From the NCBI RefSeq assembly GCF_021266465.1, contig NZ_CP089848.1:1922001-1986000 (forward strand): a stretch of DNA of 64,000 nucleotides, read 5' to 3'. Shown here piece after piece: positions 25,499-35,456 of the stretch (positions are counted from its first letter, which is position 1; each line of letters opens with the position of its first letter). This DNA comes from Paralcaligenes sp. KSB-10. GTDB taxonomy: Bacteria > Pseudomonadota > Gammaproteobacteria > Burkholderiales > Burkholderiaceae_B. The position numbers and the translations under genes were made by a program. Under the pieces are notes generated by a model that worked only from the letters and a program-made list of their open reading frames with translations, searched no databases and was not told the origin of the DNA.

Positions 25499-28400
25499 TT
25501 ACAGAGTCCGGGCAATTTCTTTGATTTCAAAGATTTCAAGCTGGTCGCCGACCTCGATGTCGTTATTGCCCTTGAGGGTAATACCGCAATCAAAGCCCGA
25601 CTTCACTTCCTTGACATCGTCTTTGAAACGACGCAAGGATTCAAGCCAGCCCGACCAGTGAACCACATTATTGCGCAGCAGGCGTACCTGCGAATCGCGG
25701 CGCACTACGCCATCGGTGACCATGCAGCCCGCAATATTGCCGATACGCGAAATGGTATAGACCTCGCGAATCTCGACCATCCCGATAATCTCTTCTTTTT
25801 TCTCGGGGGCCAGCATGCCCGACATGGCCTTGCGCACGTCGTCGACCGCATCGTAAATAATGTTGTAGTAGCGCAGGTCGATGCCATTGTGATCGGCCAG
25901 CCTCTTGGCGCTTTGCTCGGCGCGCACGTTAAAGCCAATGATTACCGCATTGGACGCAATAGCCAGGTTGACATCGCTTTCAGAGATGCCGCCGACTGCC
26001 GCATGCACCACCTGGACACGAACCTCTTCGGTGGACAGCTTGACCAGCGAAGAGACCAGCGCTTCCTGCGAGCCTTGAACATCGGTCTTGACAATAAGTT
26101 CCAGGGTCTGCGCGCCTTCGCCAATGTTTTCGAACATCGACTCGAGCTTGGCGGCCTGCTGGCGCGCCAGCTTGACATCGCGGAACTTGCCCTGACGGAA
26201 CAAGGCGATTTCCCGCGCCTTGCGCTCGTCGACCATGGCAATCAATTCGTCGCCCGCCGCGGGAACCTCTGTGAGGCCCTGGATCTCAACGGGTATGGAT
26301 GGACCGGCGCTGGTAATCGGCTTGCCGTTTTCGTTAAGCATGGCACGTACGCGGCCGAAGCTGGCGCCCGCCAGCACGGCGTCGCCGCGAGACAAGGTTC
26401 CGCTTTGCACCAGAATCGTCGCCACCGGTCCGCGCCCCTTGTCGAGGCGCGCCTCGATGACAATACCCTTGGCCGGCGCATCGACTGGCGCCCGGAGTTC
26501 GAGCATTTCGGCTTGCAACAACACATTTTCAAGCAGATCGTCTATGCCATCGCCGGTTTTGGCCGACACCGCAACGAACGGCACATCACCGCCATATTCT
26601 TCCGGCACAACCTGCTCGGCCACCAGTTCCTGCTTGACGCGATCGGCATTGGCATCGGGCTTGTCGATCTTGTTGATCGCAACCACCAGCGGAACGCCGG
26701 CGGCTCTGGCGTGATGTATGGCTTCTTTGGTTTGCGGCATGACGCCGTCGTCGGCGGCGACCACCAGGATGACGATGTCGGTTGCCTTGGTGCCGCGTGC
26801 GCGCATCGCCGTAAATGCTTCATGGCCCGGGGTATCGAGGAAGGTCACCATGCCGCGGTTGGTCTTGACGTTATAAGCGCCAATATGCTGCGTAATGCCG
26901 CCGGCCTCGCCGGAAGCGACTTTGGTGCGGCGTATGTAATCGAGCAAAGACGTCTTGCCGTGGTCGACGTGGCCCATTACCGTCACGACTGGAGCGCGCG
27001 GCAAGGCCTCGGCTTCGCTCTGCTCGCCTTCGTTCAGATCCAGGAAGGCCTCGGGGTCGTCCAGCTTGGCAGCGATGGCTACGTGGCCGAGTTCCTCGAC
27101 CACAATCATGGCCGTTTCCTGATCGAGCACTTGGTTGATGGTGACCATCTGGCCAAGCTTCATGAGATGCTTGATGACTTCGGCGGCCTTGACCGACATT
27201 TTGTGGGCCAGGTCGGCCACCGTAATGGTTTCGGGCACATGGACTTCACGGGCGATGAACTCGACGGCCTGCGGTTCTTTGCGCTCGGGTTGGGCATTTC
27301 TATTGCGCCCGCCTCGGCCGCCACTACCTTTGCCGCCGGCTTTGCCTCCCGCCGCACGCCAGCCGTCGCGGCTGGGGCTTGCTGGGGGAGTATCGCCTTT
27401 TTGAGCAGGCTTTTTACGCCCGCTTTCGTCAGTCCATGAAGACGACACTTCGGAAGCCTTGATGGTTTTCTTGATGCCCGGTGCCGCAGCGCCGGCCTTC
27501 GCGTCTTTCTTGCCCGCCACTTTGCCGCCATTGGGCTTGTGCAGGGTACCCGACAAGCCAGCCGCATCGGGCTCTGGAGCCTTCAGGACTTTGCGCGGGC
27601 GGTTCAGCATCTGGCTCAAGGCGGCGGCTTCGGCAGCCGCAGCGCGTCGTGCACGATCACGCTCGACATCGTCGGGCTCGGCGGCAACGGCGGCCCCCTT
27701 GTGCGTGGACCTCACGCCCTGACGAGGCGAAGCAGACGCTGGCGATTTGCCTGCAGCCTTGGCTTCTTCCGCTTTGTCGGCAGGGTTGTCTTGGGCATCG
27801 GCAGTGGACTCGACAGAACCAGTGGCCCCCGACGGCTCATCAACAGCAGCCTGGGCTGTACTTTCGGCCTCGGGCCGCGTTACCTCGGGCTCGGCATCCG
27901 TCGGTGCCGGAACGGCTTGTGCCGAGAGAGTGTCCGCGTCCGTAGTACTACCTGTGCCGGCAGGCGCGGCAGCAGCTGTGTCCGATGCCACGGCATCGCC
28001 GGCCTCGGAGCGGTCAACGCCAGCGGCATCCGCGGGTTCGCGGGTACCGGCATCTGGACGGCTGTCGTCGGAGTGAGAGTCGGTTTCGCCGGTTTCGACC
28101 ACAGGCGCGCCTGCCGCCGCCGATACTTCAGCCGCAGCAGGGCTTGCAGCAATCGATTCCGTGTCTGCGGAAATTTCAACAACAGTATCGTCCTCGTCGG
28201 CCGCTGCGGCCTTGACCGCCTCGGCAGCCAGCTCGGACGGATCGCGCTTGACGAATACGCGCTTTTTGCGAACCTCGACCTGAATGGTGCGGGAACGGCC
28301 CGACCCATCGGCCTGCCGGATCTCGGAGGTCTGCCGGCGAGTCAGGGTAATTTTCTTTCCCTCTGAACCGCCATGAGTGCGACGCAAGGATTCGAGCAGT

Positions 28401-28534
28401 TTCGCCTTATCGGTGTCGGTGACGGCATCGTCAACCGATTTGAGCTCAACACCTGCCGAACGCAACTGCTCAAGCAGTACGTTTGCAGGCATTTTCAGTT
28501 CAACTGCGAACTGGGCGACGGTGTTACTCGACAT
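25499..28534 (-). CDS. infB: translation initiation factor IF-2
   Basis: The protein has 1011 residues, long for IF-2. The N-terminal domain begins with [19 protein letters not shown], followed by a roughly 300-residue low-complexity linker rich in A, E, D, G, P and K. The second IF2_N motif is at about 415-470, and the G domain has G1 GHVDHGKT near 515, G3 DTPGHEAF and G4 NKIDKPD. Domains II, III and IV follow and end in [11 protein letters not shown]. It positions initiator tRNA on the small ribosomal subunit; a tRNA-fMet gene lies 5 kb away in this same window. The linker is the main source of extra length and is likely disordered. It sits 67 bp after nusA in the operon. Confidence 0.98.
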   Translation of the reverse strand: MSSNTVAQFAVELKMPANVLLEQLRSAGVELKSVDDAVTDTDKAKLLESLRRTHGGSEGKKITLTRRQTSEIRQADGSGRSRTIQVEVRKKRVFVKRDPSELAAEAVKAAAADEDDTVVEISADTESIAASPAAAEVSAAAGAPVVETGETDSHSDDSRPDAGTREPADAAGVDRSEAGDAVASDTAAAAPAGTGSTTDADTLSAQAVPAPTDAEPEVTRPEAESTAQAAVDEPSGATGSVESTADAQDNPADKAEEAKAAGKSPASASPRQGVRSTHKGAAVAAEPDDVERDRARRAAAAEAAALSQMLNRPRKVLKAPEPDAAGLSGTLHKPNGGKVAGKKDAKAGAAAPGIKKTIKASEVSSSWTDESGRKKPAQKGDTPPASPSRDGWRAAGGKAGGKGSGGRGGRNRNAQPERKEPQAVEFIAREVHVPETITVADLAHKMSVKAAEVIKHLMKLGQMVTINQVLDQETAMIVVEELGHVAIAAKLDDPEAFLDLNEGEQSEAEALPRAPVVTVMGHVDHGKTSLLDYIRRTKVASGEAGGITQHIGAYNVKTNRGMVTFLDTPGHEAFTAMRARGTKATDIVILVVAADDGVMPQTKEAIHHARAAGVPLVVAINKIDKPDANADRVKQELVAEQVVPEEYGGDVPFVAVSAKTGDGIDDLLENVLLQAEMLELRAPVDAPAKGIVIEARLDKGRGPVATILVQSGTLSRGDAVLAGASFGRVRAMLNENGKPITSAGPSIPVEIQGLTEVPAAGDELIAMVDERKAREIALFRQGKFRDVKLARQQAAKLESMFENIGEGAQTLELIVKTDVQGSQEALVSSLVKLSTEEVRVQVVHAAVGGISESDVNLAIASNAVIIGFNVRAEQSAKRLADHNGIDLRYYNIIYDAVDDVRKAMSGMLAPEKKEEIIGMVEIREVYTISRIGNIAGCMVTDGVVRRDSQVRLLRNNVVHWSGWLESLRRFKDDVKEVKSGFDCGITLKGNNDIEVGDQLEIFEIKEIARTL

Positions 28535-28601
28535 TCGACTCTCTCTTACTCACTACAGCAATTTCAATAAATACAGCCAGCGCTCACAGCGACTGGGGGC
28601 T

Positions 28602-30083
28602 TCAAGCCTCGTCGTCAAACCAGTGAGCCCGGGCGCGCATGATCATCTCGCTTGCATGCTGTTCGTCCAGGCCGGTGATTTCCGACAATTCATCAGTGGC
28701 CAATTCGGCCAGATCGTCCCGCGTATAAACTTCTTTATCCGCCAGCTTGGCGGCCAATTCCGGTGTAATGCCTTCGACTTCCAGCAGATCCTGCGCAGTC
28801 TGCACGCGCTCTTCCTGGGCAATCGCCTCGGTCAGCAGCGCATTGCGGGCACGCGTACGCAGTTCGTTGATCGTATCTTCGTCGAACGCTTCGATTTCGA
28901 GCAGTTCCTGCAAAGGCACGTATGCGATTTCCTCGAGTCCTGTAAAACCTTCATCGATCAGGATGTCGGCAACTTCTTCGTCGACATCGAGCTTGTTGAT
29001 AAAGGCCTGGCGCAGGCCAGTACGCTCTTCTTCCTGCCGGTTCTGGCTTTCTTCAGGCGTCATGATGTTGATTTGCCAGCCCGTCAGCTCGGATGCCAGA
29101 CGCACATTCTGGCCACGGGCACCTATGGCCTTGGGCAGGTTTTCGGCGTCGACCACCACGTCCATGGCATGCTTGTCTTCGTCGACGACAATCGACTCGA
29201 CATGCGCGGGCGCCAGGGCGCCAATGACAAACTCGGCGGGTTCTTCAGCCCATAGTACGATATCGACCTGCTCGCCGCCAAGTTCGTTGCGCACAGCGGT
29301 CACGCGCGAACCACGCATACCGACACACGTGCCTATCGGATCGATACGCTTGTCGTAGGCAATAACGGCGATCTTGGCACGCACGCCCGGGTCGCGGGCA
29401 GCCGCCTTGATTTCCAGCAGGCCCTGTTCGATTTCAGGCACTTCATTCTCGAACAATTGGCGGATGAAATCCGGAGAGGTGCGCGACAAAATGACCTGCT
29501 GGCCACGTGCGGCATGATCCACCTTCAGGACCCAGGCGCGAATCCGGTCGCCGATCCGCATGTTTTCCTTGGGGATCATTTCGTTGCGCGGCAGCCGGGC
29601 TTCGATTTTGCCGGTTTCAATAATGGCATCGCCCTTGTCCATGCGCTTGACGGTACCCGAGATAATCGTTTCGCCACGTTCGAGGAAATCGTTCAGAACC
29701 TGTTCACGCTCGGCGTCGCGGATTTTCTGCAAAATGGCCTGCTTGGCCGCCTGGGCGCCTATGCGTCCGAACTCGACGGGCTCGAGAGGCTCTTCGATAA
29801 AATCGCCAACCTGGATCCCGGGCGAGATTTCCTGGGCGTCGGAATACATTTCCTGCTGATCCGGCTCCTGCAAGCCTGCATCGTCGGGCACCACCAGCCA
29901 GCGGCGATAGCCTTCATGCTCGCCGCTGTTGCGGTCAATTGAAACGCGAATATCGGCGTCTTCCTTGAAGCGCTTTTTCATGGCGGATGCCAATGCGTTT
30001 TCAAGCGCACCGAAAACCACTTCCCGCGCTACATTTTTTTCACGCGCTAGGGCGTCAACCAATAAAAGAATTTCGCGACTCAT
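28602..30083 (-). CDS. nusA: transcription termination/antitermination factor NusA
   Basis: The 493-residue protein is a full NusA. It has an N-terminal RNA-polymerase-binding domain ([18 protein letters not shown]), an S1 domain around 135-200, two KH domains around 200-345 with [17 protein letters not shown], and two C-terminal acidic AR-type helical repeats ([17 protein letters not shown] and the later [16 protein letters not shown]). It promotes pausing and termination and joins the antitermination complexes. Its ATG overlaps the rimP stop by four bases. NusA of E. coli controls its own operon through leader terminators, which is relevant to the hairpin at 30569-30597. Confidence 0.98.
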   Translation of the reverse strand: MSREILLLVDALAREKNVAREVVFGALENALASAMKKRFKEDADIRVSIDRNSGEHEGYRRWLVVPDDAGLQEPDQQEMYSDAQEISPGIQVGDFIEEPLEPVEFGRIGAQAAKQAILQKIRDAEREQVLNDFLERGETIISGTVKRMDKGDAIIETGKIEARLPRNEMIPKENMRIGDRIRAWVLKVDHAARGQQVILSRTSPDFIRQLFENEVPEIEQGLLEIKAAARDPGVRAKIAVIAYDKRIDPIGTCVGMRGSRVTAVRNELGGEQVDIVLWAEEPAEFVIGALAPAHVESIVVDEDKHAMDVVVDAENLPKAIGARGQNVRLASELTGWQINIMTPEESQNRQEEERTGLRQAFINKLDVDEEVADILIDEGFTGLEEIAYVPLQELLEIEAFDEDTINELRTRARNALLTEAIAQEERVQTAQDLLEVEGITPELAAKLADKEVYTRDDLAELATDELSEITGLDEQHASEMIMRARAHWFDDEA

Positions 30084-30562
30084 CGCTTTTTACCCTTGAA
30101 ATCAAGTATGGGATCCAGTTTGGCACGATCGACATCGTCGAGAGTGAAGCTAAGAACCTGGGCGTCACCGCTTTTGGTGTCGAGCTCGAGACCAAAAACA
30201 GGAGCATCGGTCGTAACGGTGCTATCGGGCGCACGCAGCAAACCCGCATAAACCTTGCGGTTATCAACCGCCTCGCGCAATTTGATTTCAACGCGCTCGT
30301 TTGCAAACCGCAGGAAATCGGCGATGTTCCTTAAAGGACGATCGATGCCAGGCGAGCCGACTTCGAGACGCTTGTAATCGATATTCTCTACCTCGAATAC
30401 ACGCGACAATTGTTTTGAAACCTGCTCGCAATCTTCAATCCGCACACCGTCAGGGCGATCGATCGTAACACGCAGCAGCCCAAGCGGCGCGCGCTCAACA
30501 TCGACCAGCTCGATATCCATATCGGCCAGTGCCTCTAGTGTCAGTGCGAATATATCTGCCAT
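30080..30562 (-). CDS. rimP: ribosome maturation factor RimP
   Basis: From ATG 30562 the protein has 160 residues: an N-terminal alpha/beta domain ([23 protein letters not shown], with [10 protein letters not shown] near residue 75) and a C-terminal SH3-like domain. It binds the 30S subunit during assembly. The frame remains open to GTG 30610, but that extension reads through a terminator-like hairpin and is not conserved in type. No Shine-Dalgarno sequence is visible before the ATG; the six bases before it are GATTTT, and beyond them lies the T9 run of the hairpin. This suggests weak or controlled translation of the first gene of the operon. Confidence 0.93.
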   Translation of the reverse strand: MADIFALTLEALADMDIELVDVERAPLGLLRVTIDRPDGVRIEDCEQVSKQLSRVFEVENIDYKRLEVGSPGIDRPLRNIADFLRFANERVEIKLREAVDNRKVYAGLLRAPDSTVTTDAPVFGLELDTKSGDAQVLSFTLDDVDRAKLDPILDFKGKKR

Positions 30563-30568
30563 AAAATC

Positions 30569-30597
30569 AAAAAAAAATGGGCTGTACGACCAGCCCA
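30569..30597 (-). terminator. intrinsic terminator/attenuator six bases upstream of the rimP start codon
   Basis: On the minus strand TGGGCTG (30597-30591) pairs with CAGCCCA (30584-30578) across a six-base loop and is followed by nine T residues (30577-30569). It has all elements of a Rho-independent terminator. The last T lies six bases before the rimP ATG. A candidate promoter (30760-30768) sits about 165 bp upstream of it, so it would attenuate the rimP-nusA-infB transcript rather than merely end rluB. Confidence 0.75.
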
Positions 30598-30759
30598 CTA
30601 TTGTTATCACGCCGTCTGCGTCGTACCTTCAAGCCTCAAAAAGGCTGTTTCAGGCCAAACGCGCCAGGCGCATTCGAAAATGTGCCGCCATGTTTAGCCA
30701 AGCCCCACGAGGGCGCACCACCCGTGGCCATAAAAATAAACATAGCTGTAAAGCCCGCT

Positions 30760-30768
30760 ATTCTAGCA
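30760..30768 (-). promoter_or_regulatory. candidate extended -10 promoter for the rimP-nusA-infB operon; rest of 30563-30881 is leader
   Basis: The minus strand reads TGCTAGAAT, an extended -10 element (TGn before TAGAAT, five of six to TATAAT). No good -35 is present 17 bp upstream (CAGGAA), as is common with extended -10 promoters. The 319-bp gap 30563-30881 holds this promoter, a long leader and the attenuator-like hairpin, and no gene. Confidence 0.4.
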
Positions 30769-30881
30769 GAAATTTAGAAAAATTCCTGCTATCTCACGAG
30801 CTTACACTGAAAAAGCAACACTTGAACGGCTTGTTCGATCTGGAAAATGCGCAAAGACCGCACAAGCAGCGCAGGCGGGGA

Positions 30882-32606
30882 TCAGGGACGGAAATTCCGC
30901 CCCCGCCCTCCCATCACCCCCAGATGCGACTCATGCGCCGACGCACTGCGAGGCTGCCAGTCGTCGCCGCGATTCGACGCGGATTTAGCCGCAGGGCCGC
31001 CGGAATTACCGGGCCGGGGTTTGCCTGCCTTGGGGTTGCCAGTTCGTTTTCCCGGCTCCGCGGCACGCTTGCCCGGACGCGCTCCAGTCTTCGCCGCACG
31101 AGGGCCCTGGGCTTTGCGATTGCCGGACTGCTCGCCATCGGGCCGCGGCCCGCGTGTACGGCCGCCCCCCTTGCGCCGCCCGCCTTCGCCCGCCGGCTTG
31201 CTGCCATCCGGATGGCCATTGGCCAGGCCGCCGCTGAACATCAGGCCGGTCCCGTAGGGATCCGAAGGATAGGACTCATTGGCCACGCCTTTGCCTGTCC
31301 GGCCCCCCGAAAGCTTGCCACGGCGGCTTACCTTGGCGCCATTGAGGCCATTGCGCTCCATCGTTCCAAAGCCCGGAGGCAAGGCGCTATCGTGCGAATC
31401 CGGCTGACGGTGACGATGTTCGCCACGCGCTCCCGGACCATCGGAGTCGTCGTCGCGCAACAGGCCTAGCTGCACCATCAAGGCAGTGACCAGCGTGCTG
31501 TCGAGTTCTTCCCAGCGCCCGCGCCGCAAATTGCGGGGCAGGACAACTTCGCCAAAGCGGGTCCGGATCAATCGGCTGACGGTAACGCCCGCGGCCTCGA
31601 ACATTCGGCGCACCTCGCGATTGCGCCCTTCGTTCAGGGTGGCGCGATACCAACGATTGCTGCCTTCTCCGCCCAGATATTCGAGCGCCCCGAACTGGGC
31701 CATCCCGTCGTCGAGCTCTATGCCCTTGACCAGGTTGGCTTGCTGTTCCTCGCCGAGTTCGCCCAGCACCCGGACCGCGTATTCGCGCTCGGCGCCGTAA
31801 CGGGGGTGCATCAAACGATTGGCCAGATCGCCCGAAGTCGTCAGGATCAGGAGGCCTTCGGTATTCAGGTCGAGGCGTCCTACCGACAGCCATTTGCCCA
31901 CGCGCATCTTGGGCAGACGGGCGAACACAGTGGCACGGCCATTAGGATCGTCGTGGCTCACGATTTCACCGGCGGGCTTGTGGTACAGAATGATGCGCGG
32001 CGGCTTTTTCGCGTTGGGACGAGTCACGGGACGGCCATTGACCCGTACCTGATCGTTGGCCCCGACTCGCTGACCTATATGAGCCGGCTCGCCATTGACC
32101 GAGACACGGCCCGCAACGATCAGCTCTTCCATTTCGCGGCGCGAACCCACGCCCGCATCGGCAAGCACCTTGTGCAATTTTGGAGTAACCGCATCGCTAT
32201 TCAGGTATTTGCTCAGGCGCTGATCCATTTTTTCTGTCTTGTCCAGATAGGCGAGCGCCTGTTCGGCTTCTTTTTCATTACCCGGATTTTCGACATGCGG
32301 TTTGGCTTCGGCTTTCTTCCTGGGTTCGGCCCGGGGCTTGCGAGCGCGAGGAGTACGCGGCTCCACAGGCGCATCTGAATTGTTCGCAGCCGAGGCTTCG
32401 ACCTCTGGCCTGGCGTCGGAATTCTCTGCCGTCGCATCACCTCTGCGGCGCCTAAATGGTGTCCTGAGTTTGCGGCCACGCCCGCGCGGAGCGGCTGACT
32501 TTGCCTCGGACGCGCCATCAGGCACCGAATTTGCATTCGCCTCGGCAGGATGGTCGGATTCGGGCTTATCGCTCACAAATGCGTTGTCTTGATTCATTTC
32601 AGTCAT
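30882..32606 (-). CDS. rluB: 23S rRNA pseudouridine synthase RluB with long disordered tails
   Basis: I take ATG 32606, which overlaps the scpB stop by eight bases, giving 574 residues; ATG 32597 is an alternative. The first 130 residues are charged, rich in A, R, K and E. An S4 domain lies at about 140-190 ([19 protein letters not shown]), and the catalytic aspartate is D246 in [14 protein letters not shown]. The RsuA/RluB core ends near 395. The final 175 residues are rich in G, R, K and P. The enzyme modifies U2605 (E. coli numbering) of 23S rRNA. Tails of this kind are common in betaproteobacterial RluB. The partner scpB directly upstream is the usual neighbour. Confidence 0.92.
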   Translation of the reverse strand: MTEMNQDNAFVSDKPESDHPAEANANSVPDGASEAKSAAPRGRGRKLRTPFRRRRGDATAENSDARPEVEASAANNSDAPVEPRTPRARKPRAEPRKKAEAKPHVENPGNEKEAEQALAYLDKTEKMDQRLSKYLNSDAVTPKLHKVLADAGVGSRREMEELIVAGRVSVNGEPAHIGQRVGANDQVRVNGRPVTRPNAKKPPRIILYHKPAGEIVSHDDPNGRATVFARLPKMRVGKWLSVGRLDLNTEGLLILTTSGDLANRLMHPRYGAEREYAVRVLGELGEEQQANLVKGIELDDGMAQFGALEYLGGEGSNRWYRATLNEGRNREVRRMFEAAGVTVSRLIRTRFGEVVLPRNLRRGRWEELDSTLVTALMVQLGLLRDDDSDGPGARGEHRHRQPDSHDSALPPGFGTMERNGLNGAKVSRRGKLSGGRTGKGVANESYPSDPYGTGLMFSGGLANGHPDGSKPAGEGGRRKGGGRTRGPRPDGEQSGNRKAQGPRAAKTGARPGKRAAEPGKRTGNPKAGKPRPGNSGGPAAKSASNRGDDWQPRSASAHESHLGVMGGRGRNFRP

Positions 32607-33426
32607 TTTTTTTAAGTGATTCCGTATCAATCTGGATGTCTGGTAACAGGCTTTCGTGGCCCGACTCAGTAATTGCGGGGATAAGGTCCGAATCGGCGGC
32701 AACAGCACTCGCGCCGTCGGCCTCGACCGGTATCGCGACGACGGATGCCTCACCCTCATCGAGAGCAAAAGCGGACTCCTGCTCGGGAGACTCCTGCTCC
32801 GGGAAATCGGCCCCCTGCTCCGGGAAATCGGGTTCCTGCATCGGGGAATCAGACTCTTGAACCAACGCCACTTCTTCGAGAGTCAGTCCGGCAAGGGAAA
32901 CAACCGCTTCCTGCGACTCCAGCGGCGGCAACTCATCGAGCGCCTTAAGACCCAGGTCGTCCAAAAAAGCCCGGGTCGTGCCGAACAGAGCGGGACGGCC
33001 AGGCGCATCCCGATACCCAAGAGCCTCGATCCAGCCGCGTTCTTCAAGGGTTTTGACGATTTGCGACGATACCGTTACACCGCGTATATCTTCGATGTCG
33101 CCCCGTGTAACCGGCTGGCGCCAGGCGATAATCGCCAGCGTTTCGAGCACCGCGCGTGAATAGCGTGGCGGTTTTTCAGGATTCAGGCGCTCGAGGAATT
33201 TCTGCATTTCGGGGCGGCTTTGAAAGCGCCACCCGCTAGCCAGATTAACCAGCTCCAAACCCTTTTCGGCCCAATCAAGCTGCAAAATAGCCAATAGGCG
33301 GCGCAACTCATCGTTCGAAACTTCTTCCGCCCCAAACAGCTTTCGCAATTCCGCTAGCGACATGGGCTCATCTGCACATAAAAGCGCAGTTTCCAATATA
33401 CGAATAATCTCGGATTCAATCATCAA
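32599..33426 (-). CDS. scpB: segregation and condensation protein B
   Basis: The 275-residue protein has the two winged-helix domains of ScpB in the first 175 residues, with [20 protein letters not shown] and [19 protein letters not shown] as clear markers. ScpB dimers bind ScpA and the SMC ATPase and help condense and segregate the chromosome. The last 100 residues are acidic and probably disordered and contain in-frame repeats encoded by 21-bp units at 32793-32855. The stop codon overlaps the start of rluB. scpA is not in the window. The gene is divergent from the tRNA-fMet gene, whose promoter lies between them. Confidence 0.94.
   Translation of the reverse strand: MMIESEIIRILETALLCADEPMSLAELRKLFGAEEVSNDELRRLLAILQLDWAEKGLELVNLASGWRFQSRPEMQKFLERLNPEKPPRYSRAVLETLAIIAWRQPVTRGDIEDIRGVTVSSQIVKTLEERGWIEALGYRDAPGRPALFGTTRAFLDDLGLKALDELPPLESQEAVVSLAGLTLEEVALVQESDSPMQEPDFPEQGADFPEQESPEQESAFALDEGEASVVAIPVEADGASAVAADSDLIPAITESGHESLLPDIQIDTESLKKND
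32793..32855. repeat. three tandem 21-bp repeats inside scpB
   Basis: Units start at 32793, 32814 and 32835 with CCTGCTCCGGGAAATCGG in the first two (identical over 18 bases) and CCTGCATCGGGGAATCAG in the third. A shortened relative precedes them at 32778. On the coding strand they give heptads with the pattern E/G-x-D-F-P-E-Q in the acidic tail of ScpB. The unit is a multiple of three, so copy-number change would keep the reading frame. Confidence 0.85.
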
Positions 33427-33453
33427 TTCAAGAGCACAGGACCTGCCTGCAAT

Positions 33454-33482
33454 TTGCTATAAGTTTCAATAAAGGTTAATAT
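33454..33482 (+). promoter_or_regulatory. candidate promoter of the tRNA-fMet gene
   Basis: TTGCTA (33454-33459) and TAATAT (33477-33482) are separated by 17 bp. Start of transcription would fall near 33489, about seven bases before the mature tRNA 5' end. Confidence 0.5.
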
Positions 33483-33495
33483 CATTTTCTTCAGA

Positions 33496-33572
<77 letters not shown>

Positions 33573-33581
33573 GTTTTACCG

Positions 33582-33616
33582 ACAGGCCGTTTACTTTTTG
33601 TGAACGGCCTGTTTTT
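33582..33616 (+). terminator. intrinsic terminator of tRNA-fMet
   Basis: ACAGGCCGTT (33582-33591) pairs with AACGGCCTGT (33603-33612) across an 11-nt loop, followed by a T run with one A. It begins 10 bp after the tRNA end. Confidence 0.9.
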
Positions 33617-33636
33617 ATTTGCAGCAGGGTATTGTT

Positions 33637-33749
33637 CAAAAGCGGTTCCAAAAACAGGTCCAAAAGAGGTTTCAAAAGCGGCGCTAAGAACGGCACTAAG
33701 GACGGCACTAAAAACCGCTAAGAACGGCTCTAAAAACAGCCCCAAAAGC
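33637..33749. repeat. degenerate tandem 12-nt repeat tract, about ten units
   Basis: The 113-bp tract is built from 12-nt units of the form YAARRACGGYNC, for example CAAAAGCGGTTC, CAAAAACAGGTC, CAAAAGAGGTTT, TAAGAACGGCAC and TAAGGACGGCAC. One unit (33709-33718) is 10 nt long. Short A tracts therefore recur every 12 bp. Open frames crossing it on either strand translate as four-residue repeats, an expected by-product of the period, and the 10-nt unit breaks frame register. I do not think it codes for protein. It directly follows the tRNA-fMet terminator. Confidence 0.75.
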
Positions 33750-34363
33750 TTGTCACCGGATTTGCACTGTTTATTCAAAGCCAAAGCGCGCGCACCGAAT
33801 ACCCGGAAAACGATTTCCGACAAACAATTTGCTTGAGATTGGCTGGTTACCCTACTGTTGGAAAACACCAACATTTGGCGAGTCATCATTTCAATTTTTT
33901 AACTACTGACGCCGGCTATATCTGTTTAAAAACAAAACACGCTTGAGCCGCTGTGCTTGCGCGAGGCAACACTGGTATATGAAATACATTTATGGCACAT
34001 GCGCATCGGGCTGCGACATGCCAGCTGTATGCAACAGCATGAAACATGTATCACAGAGGCTGCACACCTGCACCCAAAGAGCTTATAAAGTCCGAGATTT
34101 ATTGCCGCCAAGAAGAATGCGTGCCCGGAAGTTTACCGAATCGCACCCTGTTGTTTTATTGAAGAGCTTTAACACGGGCTAGCGCTACGGACCGCAGCAA
34201 CGGCATACGTATTAATAAATACGCGACTGCCCACATTACACCACCTCATAAGACATAGCGCAACCATTACACGCACATAATCGTGCATGGACTCCACGCA
34301 AAGCGGCCCGGAACCGGCCGTTACGCCATGGCAACTGCTGGCCTCCCGGCATTCTCCAAGGCC
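33750..34363. other. about 600 bp without a recognisable gene
   Basis: Between the 12-nt repeat tract and the COG0523 gene I find only short overlapping frames of 60-80 codons on both strands, none with a ribosome-binding site or a familiar motif. GC content is lower than in the neighbours. No RNA gene or mobile element is recognisable. Confidence 0.6.
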
Positions 34364-35416
34364 TCAAGGCACAACGGCCTCGTCGCCAGACAGCAGGGCG
34401 CGCACTTTTTGCTCGAACGCCGCCACATCGGCATCGCGCAGGACAAACACCAGCGCGGTATCGGGAGCTGCATCGGCGCTGCCTGGCCAGGGTTCGATCG
34501 GGTACAACTGCTGATGTACGCCATGAACAATGCTCGGGCCAGCCTCGCCACGGAACCGGATCAAGCCTTTGAATCTCAACAGATCCGCGGCATCAGTTGC
34601 CTGCAACAGGCTCATGGCACGCAAAAACTCAGACCGCGCAAGAGATTCAGGGCTCCGCAGGGTCAGCACCCGCACACCGCGATGAGATGGCTCGACGCGG
34701 CGTCCCAGGCCTGGCTGCGACCATAAGGCGCCCTTCCCCGCCGAACCCGGCCTTCGCGCACCCATGCTGCTGTTCTGTGAGCTGGCAGCCAGCAATTCGG
34801 GCAAACCGGGCAACGCCTGCATGCGATACAAAGACGCGTCGGCATTGATGTCGCGCAGGGCATTTTCAAGTTCCGCAATTTCTTCTGGCCCGGCCAGGTC
34901 GGTTTTGCTGAGGACAACAGCATCCGCCAGCACGGCTTGTTGCATGGCCTCGAAATGCCGCCCCAATTGCTGCCGCCCGAACACGCCGTCAACCACTGCA
35001 ATGCAGCCGTCATAAACGTACCGCTCGTTCAGAAAACGCTCGTACCGCAGGGTATACATGACGGGCGCCGGATCGGCCACCCCTGTCGTTTCGATCAGTA
35101 CGCGGGTCAAGGCCGGAATTTTTTTTTGCAAGGCAGCCATGAATAAATCACGCAGCGCCGTCACCAGTTCCCCGCGCACGCCGCAACATACACAACCCGA
35201 TTCAAGCAAGACCACATTGTCGTTAATGTGTTTGAAGAGCTTGTGATCCAGGCCGACATCGCCAATTTCGTTGACAATCACAGCCGTCCGACTCGCCTCG
35301 GGTGTGTCCAAAACACGATTCAGGAGCGTGGTTTTGCCGCTCCCCAAAAAGCCTGTCACAACCGTTACCGGAATTCGCCCGCTCATAAAATTCTGCACCT
35401 GGATTCGTTCTTTCAT
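34364..35416 (-). CDS. COG0523 (CobW/Nur-type) GTP-binding metal chaperone
   Basis: The 350-residue protein has a Walker A GFLGSGKT (22-29), the COG0523 metal motif CVCC (C75, C77, C78 in ESGCVCCGV), and the G4-like SKTDLAG near residue 170. The CobW C-terminal domain covers about 245-345, containing LLRFKGLIRFRG. A glycine/serine-rich spacer lies at 210-240. Such GTPases deliver zinc, cobalt or iron to target enzymes, often under metal shortage. ATG 35386 (AGGTG ten bases upstream) would remove ten residues and is as likely as 35416. It is divergent from the acyltransferase-like gene at 35457. The metal is unknown; no Zur box is evident. Confidence 0.85.
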   Translation of the reverse strand: MKERIQVQNFMSGRIPVTVVTGFLGSGKTTLLNRVLDTPEASRTAVIVNEIGDVGLDHKLFKHINDNVVLLESGCVCCGVRGELVTALRDLFMAALQKKIPALTRVLIETTGVADPAPVMYTLRYERFLNERYVYDGCIAVVDGVFGRQQLGRHFEAMQQAVLADAVVLSKTDLAGPEEIAELENALRDINADASLYRMQALPGLPELLAASSQNSSMGARRPGSAGKGALWSQPGLGRRVEPSHRGVRVLTLRSPESLARSEFLRAMSLLQATDAADLLRFKGLIRFRGEAGPSIVHGVHQQLYPIEPWPGSADAAPDTALVFVLRDADVAAFEQKVRALLSGDEAVVP

Positions 35417-35456
35417 TTCCCGGCGGTCGCTGGACTAAAATCTGCACTGGCCCAGC

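Noticed and set aside
25658-27439. 593-codon plus-strand open frame opposite infB (and similar long frames opposite typA, polA and cobST)
   Set aside because: All are antisense to genes with full sets of motifs. High-GC codon use often leaves such frames open. No independent start signal or domain was seen.
30563-30610. Longer RimP starting at GTG 30610
   Set aside because: The extension reads through the terminator hairpin and its T run and gives a Phe-rich stretch not expected in RimP; ATG 30562 gives the standard N-terminus.
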